A stretch of DNA of 6,977 nt from Filomicrobium sp. (GTDB lineage Bacteria > Pseudomonadota > Alphaproteobacteria > Rhizobiales > Hyphomicrobiaceae). Each line of letters begins with the position of its first letter. Position 1 is the first letter of the stretch. The stretch spans positions 1-6,977 of the forward strand of contig JAUWFF010000057.1 of the NCBI GenBank assembly GCA_030607105.1, given 5' to 3'. Under the pieces are notes generated by a model. That model was given only the letters and a program-made list of their open reading frames with translations, was not told the DNA's origin and did no database searches. The position numbers and the translations under genes were made by a program. Below are positions 1 to 6,100 of this stretch, piece by piece.

Positions 1-520
1 GTCTGGGCGATGATGATCAAGCAACGGGTATTGTTTTCTTCCCCAAAACGCGGCCTTCTTGCCGTCAGAGGAAGTTGCAGGCTCCTTCGAAAGAGGGACG
101 CCACCGGTGTATGTTGGTTTCGTCAGAATGCGGTCAGGTGATGCCGATCGAACCGTGTCGGTTGTTCTGGAGTCTCTTCGTGAAACGGGGACGCGCGCGG
201 TGATTGCGAAAGGTTGGGGCGCACTGTCTGCTGCGGCATTCAGTGAGGATATCCATGTTGTCGACAGCGGCCCGCATGACTCGCTGTTTCACAAGTGCAG
301 CGCCATAATCCACCATGGTGGTGCCGGCACAACTCATGAGGGACTGCGTTGGGGGCGCCCGACGCTGGTTCCGCTCAATAGGCTTAGTGTGGCCCGCCTG
401 GAGGCGGCGCTACGCGAGCTGCGAGCAAAGCCGATTCAAGTCATGGCTGTGTCCATGAATTAATCTATTCGGTCGGAGGGAGTTGCGGCGGCTGCGGCGG
501 ATCTCATACAGGCGGCATAG
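1..520 (+). pseudogene. Glycosyltransferase (GT-B, UGT/GT1-like) remnant, C-terminal half
   Basis: The reading frame from about 17 translates to the nucleotide-sugar-binding half of a GT1-like (sterol/flavonoid UGT, rhamnosyltransferase-type) enzyme. It shows PPVYVGF, then AKGWG, then VDSGPHDSLF, then the hallmark HHGGAGTTHEGLRWGRPTLV. It is broken in several ways. The segment that normally follows GRPTLV, including the sugar-contacting Asp-Gln, is absent: the sequence jumps at about 370/371 straight to PLNRLSVARLEAALREL, an apparent in-frame loss of roughly two dozen codons. The usual GSM after YVGF reads VRM. A TAA at 461-463 interrupts the frame, yet the same frame continues with the family-like tail IRSEGVAAAAADLIQAA to TAG at 518-520. 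Upstream, a TGA at 14-16 blocks this frame, while the frame starting at base 3 gives a TGIVFF stretch reminiscent of the preceding TGYWFL region, hinting at another frameshift near 40-55. The family call is firm; enzymatic activity is very unlikely. Confidence 0.8.
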
Positions 521-578
521 CACCATAGCCGCGCAAGGCGGCCCATGGCAGGCGCCCGGCTAGACTGAGCTGACGGAG

Positions 579-1070
579 TTACTTCTTGCGCTTGAGACGC
601 TTGCGTTTCTTGCGAGAGGGCTGCTTCACGCGGTGGTCGCGGTCGGGGCCGTCGCTCTCGATGTCGATTTTGGGTCGCAGTTTGGAATAGCTCATCGGCG
701 TCTGGAAAAGAATGAATGTTAGATCGCCGACCTTGCCGCCGAACAGATTGGTGAAGAATTCCTGAGACACCCGTTTTGCAGCAGTTATGCGATGTCCGCC
801 GTCGATCACGACCCAGTTGCCCAAAGCTCCTACGCGACAGACGATTGGTTCCAGGCTCGAATACCCTTCGCTCCTGATAGACTGCACAACCCGATCCAAT
901 CTTGGGCTATTCAGGCGTTCGGCGTGCTTAAGGGGGACAGTTTCAAGCAACTCAACAGGCACCTCGACCTCAGCCAAACCGTCAACGAACTCAATCTCAT
1001 CGAGGTCTTCAGGCCGCGTAATGCGGCTCAATTTTGGGATGCGCCCGATGGCGCGGGATCGAAAATCCAT
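579..1070 (-). CDS. Small stand-alone ParB N-terminal (ParB/sulfiredoxin-fold) domain protein
   Basis: This 163-residue protein carries the ParB N-terminal fold. SIRSEGYSSLEPIVCR (residues 64-79) matches the ParB box I pattern, and VVIDGGHRITAAKR (87-100) matches box II, the nucleotide-binding loop (D-G-x-H-R). No helix-turn-helix or dimerisation domain follows, so it is far shorter than true partition ParB proteins (usually near 290-300 residues) and is probably not the chromosome-segregation ParB. The C-terminus (147-163) is almost entirely Lys/Arg, suggesting nucleic-acid or other polyanion contact. The ATG at 1070 has AAGGA about 9 nt upstream. A tiny overlapping ORF (MAKDRKDRYN...) starts 31 nt earlier in another frame and may be fortuitous. 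It is flanked by the glycosyltransferase remnant and the glucosaminidase gene, neither of which points to its job. ParB-fold domains can bind or hydrolyse CTP/ATP; whether this one does is not shown. Confidence 0.82.
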   Translation of the reverse strand: MDFRSRAIGRIPKLSRITRPEDLDEIEFVDGLAEVEVPVELLETVPLKHAERLNSPRLDRVVQSIRSEGYSSLEPIVCRVGALGNWVVIDGGHRITAAKRVSQEFFTNLFGGKVGDLTFILFQTPMSYSKLRPKIDIESDGPDRDHRVKQPSRKKRKRLKRKK

Positions 1071-1391
1071 TGTAGCGGTCCTTGCGGTCCTTCGCCATAC
1101 ATCTGGTCAGGAACCTCGTTTATGAATGGGCCCGGCAGCTGCTTCCACCACACTCAAGGGCAGCTTCTTCTTGATGCGACAAAGACCGCTTGAAAGGGCT
1201 TTCCCATTGGCTTTGAGCCGGGATATGCGGAGCAACGCCGACGATGATATTGGCCAAATCCGAGGTCTTCGCAAACGAAAAATGTTCCGCTTGGATTGAA
1301 TGGGCGCTAGGCGAGAGCCCTTAACGAGAATTGCGCGGCCGACTGTTCGTGACCGCGCAATTCAAAACTCTTAAACAGACCAGCGAGCGGT
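1071..1391. other. Intergenic region between the ParB-fold gene and the glucosaminidase gene
   Basis: This 321-nt stretch separates two minus-strand genes. It contains the ribosome-binding site of the ParB-fold gene next to its ATG, presumably that gene's promoter (no convincing -35/-10 pair seen), and the inverted repeat at 1328-1363 near the end of the neighbouring gene. No reading frame here has protein-like composition or a recognisable motif. Confidence 0.6.
1328..1363 (-). terminator. Perfect 11-bp inverted repeat, probable terminator of the glucosaminidase gene
   Basis: GAATTGCGCGG (1328-1338) is perfectly complementary to CCGCGCAATTC (1353-1363) with a 14-nt loop. It lies about 28 nt past the stop codon of the minus-strand gene at 1392-2549, where a transcription terminator is expected. 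A weaker 5-bp hairpin (1377-1393) overlaps the stop codon. Neither strand has a proper T-run after the stem (only TCGTT on the minus strand), so it could instead be a processing or mRNA-protecting stem, or a protein-binding palindrome. Confidence 0.5.
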
Positions 1392-2549
1392 CTACTTCTC
1401 AGGGCAAAGCTCGAAGGCCTTGTCCAGGGCCGCGGCCGGGCTTGCGAACTCGCCAATCGTCGTGCCGCCCTTGGCGTAGGCAGCGATGTATGCGTTCGCC
1501 TCGCGCTTCTCCTTGCCCGCATGAACATCAAGAACGGTGAAGTTGGTCATGCCTTTGCCGGTTGCTTTGATAATGATTGCCTTGGCGCCGCCGTAACTTG
1601 CGGTCCAGACTCGGCACTTGCCCGCTACCGGTTTGAGCTCTTTAGCCTGGCTGCCGGCCATCGCGGTTTTGATGGTTTTGGCGTCTTGCTTCTGGTCATC
1701 GACGGCGTTTATTACTGTCGGCGTCTTGCGGTCGGCCATTTCCTGTGCGGTCTTGGCAGACTGTGATAGCCCGATCAGAGAGCCCGCGCCGAGGGCCGAA
1801 CGTTGCTCCGAGGTGTCCAACTTTGGCTTTTGGACGACTTCGATGGTCGGCGCCGATTTTGATGCTTGTTTGTTGGCTACGTCGCTGGCGCGATTGCCGC
1901 GAGCCAGAGCAACAAGCTCCGGGCGCGGGTCGGGCGAATTGCAGAAGGACCGAAGGAATGCGTCGGAGATCGCCTTGATATCATCCGAGTAACCGCGGTC
2001 GAAGGGGGCCCATTTGCGGCCGAGATGCGTGAATGTGATGGGGCCACGTATAGAGCGCCGGAAGGGAACAAGAATCTTCCATTCCTGAACCTTGCGCGTC
2101 CGCTCGGCGACTGGATTATCGATGTAGGTGCCGGTGTACATAAGAACGTGCTCAAGGTGCGCGCGAACTCCGTCAGAGACAGACCTGAAGCGCTCGCCTT
2201 TGACGCCGCCTCCAGTTGCGCCGAGGCCGGCGAAGTTGTTCTGGTCGGCATCTACATCGCCGGTGTAACGCAGCGTATTCGTCTCAACGACCATTTGGTA
2301 GAACGCCATGTCCCAGCGAATTCCGAGGTCCTCGCCGTGGCGCATGTAGTACATGGCAATATCATCGAAGCGCTTGTTCAGCGATGGATGGCGGGACTTG
2401 AGAAAACTGCCCAGGCGGCCCGGCGTCGTACAGGCGGGAACCTGGTTGGAGGCCGTTGTTTTGATCGCCGGCAGCGAGGCGGCGAAGGCTGGCGAGCACA
2501 ATGCCGCGGTAGCGGCAGCGAGAATGTAGACTGCAGATCGGCTCAGCAT
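1392..2549 (-). CDS. Secreted glucosaminidase-domain protein (GH73-like)
   Basis: 385 residues. Residues 1-23 form a signal peptide (LSRS, hydrophobic YILAAATAALCSP, cleavage after AFA). The Cys at 18 is not in a lipobox, so the protein is probably periplasmic or exported. Residues about 58-205 resemble the mannosyl-glycoprotein endo-beta-N-acetylglucosaminidase domain (PF01832): AFYQMVVETN with candidate catalytic Glu89, then DQNNFAGLGATGGG (102-115) and SDGVRAHLEHVLMYTG (125-140). Members cleave glycan strands of peptidoglycan, so a wall-remodelling role is likely but unproven. Residues 206-305 look like a low-complexity linker. Residues 311-385 form a compact C-terminal module beginning CRVWTASYGG and ending FELCPEK, with Cys312 and Cys382 placed to form a disulphide; I do not recognise it. 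The ATG at 2549 has GAAGG about 6 nt upstream. It is an isolated gene with its own upstream palindromes and a downstream stem-loop. Confidence 0.85.
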   Translation of the reverse strand: MLSRSAVYILAAATAALCSPAFAASLPAIKTTASNQVPACTTPGRLGSFLKSRHPSLNKRFDDIAMYYMRHGEDLGIRWDMAFYQMVVETNTLRYTGDVDADQNNFAGLGATGGGVKGERFRSVSDGVRAHLEHVLMYTGTYIDNPVAERTRKVQEWKILVPFRRSIRGPITFTHLGRKWAPFDRGYSDDIKAISDAFLRSFCNSPDPRPELVALARGNRASDVANKQASKSAPTIEVVQKPKLDTSEQRSALGAGSLIGLSQSAKTAQEMADRKTPTVINAVDDQKQDAKTIKTAMAGSQAKELKPVAGKCRVWTASYGGAKAIIIKATGKGMTNFTVLDVHAGKEKREANAYIAAYAKGGTTIGEFASPAAALDKAFELCPEK

Positions 2550-2620
2550 GTGGCACCTTCAGGCGGAAACTGACAACGCGGGTGTTAAGGGCAATCGTCG
2601 CACCTTTAGTTGTCATAATT

Positions 2621-2634
2621 CGTTAAGTTTAACG
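2621..2634. promoter_or_regulatory. Palindromic operator candidate upstream of the glucosaminidase gene
   Basis: CGTTAA-GT-TTAACG is a perfect 6-2-6 inverted repeat, 72-85 nt upstream of the minus-strand ATG at 2549. This is a typical place for a repressor or activator site. The regulator is unknown. The TTAA pair is spaced by 2 nt, not the 7 nt of a full CtrA site. The related string TTTAACGGT recurs at 3857-3865 before the porin. Confidence 0.35.
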
Positions 2635-2677
2635 GTTGGTTTACACGTGCCGGACGATTCGCCCCCGTCCGTCTAAA

Positions 2678-2695
2678 CCATTGATGGATCAATGG
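2678..2695. promoter_or_regulatory. Perfect 8-2-8 palindrome, operator candidate
   Basis: CCATTGATGGATCAATGG is a perfect inverted repeat with a 2-nt centre, in the non-coding gap between the SDR stop codon and the glucosaminidase start. The short centre argues against an RNA hairpin and for a dimeric DNA-binding protein. It sits about 130-145 nt upstream of the glucosaminidase ATG, so it could regulate that gene from a distance. No regulator can be named. Confidence 0.35.
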
Positions 2696-2732
2696 GGCAT
2701 GAGTTGGGGCAGGCTGGGGAAGAAATGTGGCG

Positions 2733-2768
2733 GAATGCCCGGTGTCTCAATGAGCAGACCGGGTATTC
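2733..2768. terminator. Hairpin downstream of the SDR gene, possible terminator
   Basis: GAATGCCCGGT (2733-2743) pairs with ACCGGGTATTC (2758-2768) over 11 bp around a 14-nt loop. One position is G-U in plus-strand RNA and an A-C mismatch in minus-strand RNA. It lies 45-80 nt after the SDR stop codon, so it may end that minus-strand transcript, but there is no T-run and the pairing is slightly better on the other strand. Confidence 0.3.
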
Positions 2769-2813
2769 ACGCCGGACCAGCCCGCAATCTGCTGGCGTTT
2801 CCGGTTCGAGCGG

Positions 2814-3557
2814 CTAGGCCAGGTGTTGGCCGCTGTCGAGTGTGATCATCTGCCCCGTCTTTGATGGCGATGACAGAATGAAGAGGACGGCTTCTGCGAT
2901 TTCTTCTGGCGGGCAAGCGCGTTTCAACAACGTGCCGGCGACCTCTTTATCAAAATCTTCCTTGCTTTGGTGGATGCTCTGTAGAACGGGGCCAGGTGAG
3001 ACCGCATTGACGCGAATACGTGGCGCCAGCGCCTGCGCCAGTGTGCGGGTTGCACTCCATAGGGCAGCCTTGGAAACGGTGTAGGAAAAGAACTCTGGGG
3101 AAGGCTTCAGTACGCGTTGGTCAATGATGTTGATGATGTTGCCTTGAGTGTCTTTGGGGAGCTGGCGGGCGAACGACGTGGCGAGGAAGATGGGCGCGCG
3201 TAAGTTGGTGTTAATGTGTCTGTCCCAAATTTCTGGTTTGAGATTCTCAGGGCTGTCGTCGAGAAACGTGGACGCATTGTTGACTAGGCACGTCGTTGTT
3301 CCGAGCATTTCGGCGCACCTGCCGATGAGACCGTTGACGTCATCAATCTTGGAGATGTCGCCTTGCAATACACAAGCGCGGCCTCCGGTTTCGCGAATCT
3401 TATCAGCGAGCTGCTGAGCCTCCTCGCCAGACGAGTTGTGATGGATTGCCACCTGCCACCCTTCGGAGGCAAGCGCCAGCGTGATTGCGCGGCCGATGCG
3501 GCGTGCACCACCGGTGATCAGGGCCGTCTTGAGAGGGGGCATTGCTCGGCGTGTCAT
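2814..3557 (-). CDS. SDR-family oxidoreductase, pteridine-reductase/FolM-like
   Basis: A 247-residue classical-length short-chain dehydrogenase/reductase with a Rossmann fold. The cofactor motif is TGGARRIG (15-22), the TGxxxRxG variant known from NADPH-dependent pteridine reductases (PTR1) and dihydromonapterin reductase (FolM). NNAS is at 93-96, the catalytic pair is Tyr159 and Lys163 (YTVSK), and SPGPV at 187-191 follows the active site. The usual catalytic Ser is replaced by Asp146 (NIIDQRV), another PTR1-like feature. The C-terminus TGQMITLDSGQHLA is typical of this alphaproteobacterial subgroup. A cytoplasmic NADPH-dependent reduction of a pterin or folate-like substrate is therefore inferred. 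No folate-pathway gene lies nearby, so substrate is not supported by context. The ATG at 3557 has AGGT about 10 nt upstream; Met6 is a possible but less well-placed start. The gene stands alone on the minus strand. Confidence 0.88.
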   Translation of the reverse strand: MTRRAMPPLKTALITGGARRIGRAITLALASEGWQVAIHHNSSGEEAQQLADKIRETGGRACVLQGDISKIDDVNGLIGRCAEMLGTTTCLVNNASTFLDDSPENLKPEIWDRHINTNLRAPIFLATSFARQLPKDTQGNIINIIDQRVLKPSPEFFSYTVSKAALWSATRTLAQALAPRIRVNAVSPGPVLQSIHQSKEDFDKEVAGTLLKRACPPEEIAEAVLFILSSPSKTGQMITLDSGQHLA

Positions 3558-3943
3558 GATTCCGCTACCTGCGATCCGCGTGCTTGGCGGACTATAACGA
3601 GGTGGTGGCTCAATAGGACCAGATCAAATTAGCTTGCGAGCCAGATGACGCGTATAAAGATTTTGACTATTTTTTAGCCGTATCGATTGTTTTTTGAGTC
3701 ATTTTACACGAGTTCTGCAAGATTAGATTGAATGCAGTTTGTGCATTAGTTGTTCAGGCCTCCGCAATTGTTGCGCGCTTACTACAAATGCATTTGCAAG
3801 AGCGCGAGATGTGCTCATAGACATTGCCGAATCACTCACGAATGCAGTCTCCTAAATTTAACGGTGGGATCGTAGTTAGCTCATCCTGACGGGTGCTCCC
3901 GCGCAGCGATTGAGGCTTTCGCACCTGCTTTGAAACTGGGGGT
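3558..3943. other. AT-rich divergent intergenic region between the SDR and porin genes
   Basis: A 386-nt gap separates two genes transcribed away from each other, so both promoters should lie here. Bases 3660-3710 are T-rich and include TTGACT (3663-3668) followed 17 nt later only by a weak ATTGTT. I therefore do not call a promoter. A small CGGG/CCCG hairpin sits around 3886-3897 in the presumed porin leader. The most striking content is the TGCA cluster, listed separately. No protein-coding potential is seen. Confidence 0.6.
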
Positions 3944-3957
3944 ATGCATATTATGCA
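3716..3957. promoter_or_regulatory. Cluster of eight TGCA sites before the porin gene
   Basis: TGCA starts at 3716, 3733, 3742, 3789, 3795, 3843, 3945 and 3954, eight in 242 bp. Several are embedded in larger dyads: AATGCA-5-TGCATT (3731-3747), the perfect 12-mer CAAATGCATTTG (3785-3796) and TATGCATA (3943-3950). GAATGCAGT is repeated at 3730 and 3840. The arrangement suggests repeated binding sites for one regulator of the porin, the SDR or both. Identity is unknown, and AT-rich composition explains part of it. Confidence 0.35.
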
Positions 3958-4777
3958 AACAAAAATTGGACTCATGAGCTCTATTGTGGCGATGGCTGTC
4001 GCTGGTGCCATCGTTGCTACTCCAGCTGTCGCGGGTGACTGGTTTAAACGCGAGACAGTCGGCAGTGTGAAAGATGCGCCCGTCGTAGAGAGCGGGCGAA
4101 AATTCGAGTGGTCGGTCAATATTGGCGGAACGTCCGACTACGTATTCCGCGGCATCTCACAGACGCTGGAGGATCCAACCGTCCAGGGCGGCGTCGATTT
4201 CTCGTATGGCATGTTCTACACTGGCGTGTGGGCCTCTGGGGTTGATTTCGTGGAAGGGGGGTCAAACCCGCCAGGCAGTGGTGACGCGACCGTCGAGGTC
4301 GATGTCTACGGCGGTATCAAGCCAAAGCTTGGCCCGGTTGAATTTGATCTCGGTGTGATTGGCTATCTGTATCCTGGTGCTCAGGATCTAGCCGGTGCCG
4401 ATCTCGACTACCTTGAAATCAAGGGTGGTGCCAGCTATTCGATCCGCGGTGTTAGCCTTGGTGGTGCAGTCTACTATTCTCCGGATCAGTTCGCGGAATC
4501 TGGACAAGCATGGACGCCTGAAATGACCGTTGGCTATGAATTCCAGAGCATCCGGGGCGTCACGCCGACGATCGATGGGCTTGTTGGTGCCTACTACTTC
4601 GAGGACGACAGCTCTCTCGACTATGTGTACTGGAACGTTGGGTTGGCACTCGCGGTTGAGAAATTCACCTTCGATTTCCGCTATTGGGACACAGATTCCA
4701 ACGGGGCTGACTTTTGTGCCGACAAAGGACTGTGCGACGAGCGGTTCGTCTTCTCGGCAAGCATCGCGCTTCCATAA
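3944..4777 (+). CDS. TorF-family putative porin (TIGR02001/PF09694), outer-membrane beta-barrel
   Basis: 277 residues as drawn. The signal peptide ends at AVA30 before GDWFKRET. The family signature is clear: SVNIGGTSDYVFRGISQT (57-74), EDPTVQGGVDFSYG, EVDVYGGIKPKLG, VIGYLYPG, a YWNVGLAL strand near 229, and a C-terminal FDFRYWDTDSNGADFC...CDERFVFSASIALP. Alternating hydrophobic strands are consistent with a small outer-membrane barrel. Cys258 and Cys264 near the end probably pair. TIGR02001 proteins are annotated as putative porins; substrate is unknown. Start choice: the run GGGGG (3938-3942) ends only 1 nt before the ATG at 3944 but 10 nt before the ATG at 3953, so initiation at Met4 (MQTKIGLMSS) is more plausible, giving 274 residues. 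The gene is monocistronic, with a long AT-rich leader and two terminators directly downstream. Confidence 0.9.
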   Translation: MHIMQTKIGLMSSIVAMAVAGAIVATPAVAGDWFKRETVGSVKDAPVVESGRKFEWSVNIGGTSDYVFRGISQTLEDPTVQGGVDFSYGMFYTGVWASGVDFVEGGSNPPGSGDATVEVDVYGGIKPKLGPVEFDLGVIGYLYPGAQDLAGADLDYLEIKGGASYSIRGVSLGGAVYYSPDQFAESGQAWTPEMTVGYEFQSIRGVTPTIDGLVGAYYFEDDSSLDYVYWNVGLALAVEKFTFDFRYWDTDSNGADFCADKGLCDERFVFSASIALP

Positions 4778-4788
4778 GGCTTCGGGCC

Positions 4789-4823
4789 AAAACGGGCCGT
4801 TGGGAAAACCGGCGGCCTGTTTT
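4789..4823 (+). terminator. Intrinsic terminator 1 of the porin gene
   Basis: Eleven nt after the porin stop, AAAACGGGCCGTTGG (4789-4803) pairs over 15 bp with CCGGCGGCCTGTTTT (4809-4823), with three G-U pairs, around the loop GAAAA. The stem ends in TTTT, giving the A-tract/stem/T-tract form of an intrinsic terminator. Confidence 0.75.
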
Positions 4824-4860
4824 CAAACTGCTCTTCTTTCCTGGAGCTCCCCCACTCACG

Positions 4861-4893
4861 AGACCAAAGCACTGCTTTGGTCTTTTGTGTTTT
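4861..4893 (+). terminator. Intrinsic terminator 2 of the porin gene
   Basis: AGACCAAAGC (4861-4870) and GCTTTGGTCT (4874-4883) form a perfect 10-bp stem around a 3-nt loop, followed by TTTGTGTTTT. This is a canonical Rho-independent terminator reading on the plus strand. It backs up the first one and lies right at the 3' end of the converging AIM24 remnant. Confidence 0.85.
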
Positions 4894-4899
4894 GCGGCT

Positions 4900-5721
4900 T
4901 GACCAATTGTCGCCATGAAACATATCGTCCACCAGCCTCAGCATGGAGCCTTCACCGGCTCCCCCAGCGGGTCTGGCATTGGCCAGAATGCGGCTGGCCA
5001 AGCGAGAAAACGGTAGCGATTGTAGCATTACTTTTCCTGGACCGTGCAGATTCGTGAACAAGACGCCTTCAGCGCCAAAGATCATAGACTTCGCGGAACC
5101 AGCCCTGACAGTTTCAAAATCAATCGTTGAGCTATTGCCGCGACGCAGCGGGTATCAACGTCCAGTTCCTCGCCGTAAGCCAATTCGACCGGACGATGGT
5201 GCCGCCGACATGAATGAATGCAAAGCCATCGCCTTCAGATCTATTCATTATAACGCCTTCGCCTTTGAAGAGGCCAGTCATGATGCGCTTTTGAAAGTGC
5301 AGGCCAACACTCCCGTCTTTTATGGCGCAGAGAAATGCATCTTTCTGAAAAATGAGCGAGCAGCCAAGATCGGCAAGGTGGAATGGGATCACGGTTCCTG
5401 GAGTTGGCGAGGCAAGTTCGACGCGAGTCTTGCCCCGACCGTGATGGGTAAAACCGTCATGAACAAGCCTTCGCCAGTAAGAAGGCGTTTGCCGGTACCC
5501 ATTAGCGAGCCCAGTATCCCGCTTTGCTGCTTTGAGCCGTCACCGAAAATGGTATCCATCTGTATGGGCACATCTTTGAACATCATCGCTTCGGCTTCAG
5601 CGACCGTGCTTTCACCAGGACCGAGTTCGATTTCGATGTATTGTATTTCCTGGCCCTTGATTTCGAAGTCGATGACGTCGGCTTCGCCGGCCGGTTGGCG
5701 CGGACGGCCCGCATCAGGCAC
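4900..5721 (-). pseudogene. AIM24/TIGR00266-family protein gene, broken by three frameshifts
   Basis: Three minus-strand frames join into one AIM24-type protein, a beta-rich family of unclear function. Frame 1 (to about 5453) gives ADVIDFEIKGQEIQYIEIEL, then VAEAEAMMFKDVPIQMDT, FGDGS and GTGKRLLTGEGLFMTV. Frame 2 (about 5450-5190) gives HHGRGKTRVELASPTPGT, IFQKDAFLCA and EGDGFAFIHVGGTIV. A short frame 3 (about 5189-5132) gives VELAYGEELDVDTRC. Then frame 1 returns (below about 5130): STIDFETVRAGSAKSMIFGA, EGVLF and LQSLPFSRLASRI. Each join needs one missing base: a T in TTTT (plus-strand 5450-5453), a G near 5189-5190, and one base near 5130-5133. The final GDN (4906-4914) matches the usual family C-terminus, but no stop follows; the frame runs to 4681, across both terminators and into antisense porin sequence. 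The start may be GTG at 5721 or, with a 47-residue atypical extension, GTG at 5862. Either a true pseudogene or an assembly with homopolymer errors. Confidence 0.82.
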
Positions 5722-5883
5722 GGATCCGGATTGCGATACTGTGTCTTGATCTCCTATTTCACGCACTGTCGCGGGGAGTTGCGCCGAGCAAGAAGTAGGC
5801 AAATCAGAACCTGTTTGAGAATCCGCGAATGCCAGGATACGTTTGTGTGCTACGGTTACCACGGATTATTGGTGTCGTGATCA

Positions 5884-5995
5884 CACAACGGTTGAGTTCG
5901 CGCTTCTTTCTGTTTTTTTATTCGATTTATTAACAGGCGGGGCCTTGTCAAAGTGCGATTCGGTGTTTGTCGCAAAGGCGTCATGCACAACGGTT
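5884..5995 (+). repeat. Duplicated 10-mer CACAACGGTT
   Basis: CACAACGGTT occurs at 5884-5893 and 5986-5995, exactly 102 bp apart on the same strand. It may be a repeated regulator site for the AIM24 gene or for a transcript starting further right, or chance. The first copy abuts the palindrome GTGATCAC (5877-5884). Confidence 0.3.
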
Positions 5996-6015
5996 AAAAA
6001 GTGCGTGGTGAAAGG

Positions 6016-6048
6016 GCCGCATGCGAAAGTTTTTTGTGCGTTTGCGGC
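6016..6048 (+). other. Stem-loop followed by a T-rich tail
   Basis: GCCGCA (6016-6021) pairs with TGCGGC (6043-6048) around a 21-nt loop that itself contains six Ts; AATTCAGTTTTT follows. It is too weak to call a terminator alone, but it precedes two stronger stems (6060-6102 and 6101-6176), so it may be part of a larger structured leader or small RNA. Confidence 0.25.
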
Positions 6049-6100
6049 AATTCAGTTTTTCGAGTGGAGCTGCCTTTTTGCCCTCTCAATGGCGCCACTC

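Noticed and set aside
792..1193. Plus-strand open frame over the ParB-fold gene
   Set aside because: Covers the reverse complement of the box I/box II motifs and has no recognisable domain.
1866..2573. 235-codon plus-strand open frame
   Set aside because: Shadow of the glucosaminidase-domain gene, whose minus-strand frame has a signal peptide, ribosome-binding site and domain motifs.
2621..2634. CtrA-binding site
   Set aside because: Two TTAA halves are present but spaced by 2 nt rather than 7, so only a generic palindrome is claimed.
2801..2818. GGTTCGAGC resembling a tRNA T-loop
   Set aside because: The flanking bases do not form a 5-bp T-stem and there is no acceptor stem, D-arm or anticodon arm nearby.
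2636..2845. 69-codon plus-strand frame in the gap before the SDR end
   Set aside because: No family resemblance, Arg/Gly/Pro-rich composition and overlap with the palindrome and hairpin.
5132..5460. Programmed ribosomal frameshifting in the AIM24 gene
   Set aside because: Three successive shifts in the same direction at unrelated short sequences, plus loss of the normal stop, fit mutation or sequencing error better than recoding.
4943..5749. 268-codon plus-strand open frame antisense to the AIM24 remnant
   Set aside because: It is the longest single frame there, but its translation has no domain-like pattern, while the minus strand gives continuous AIM24 similarity across three frames.
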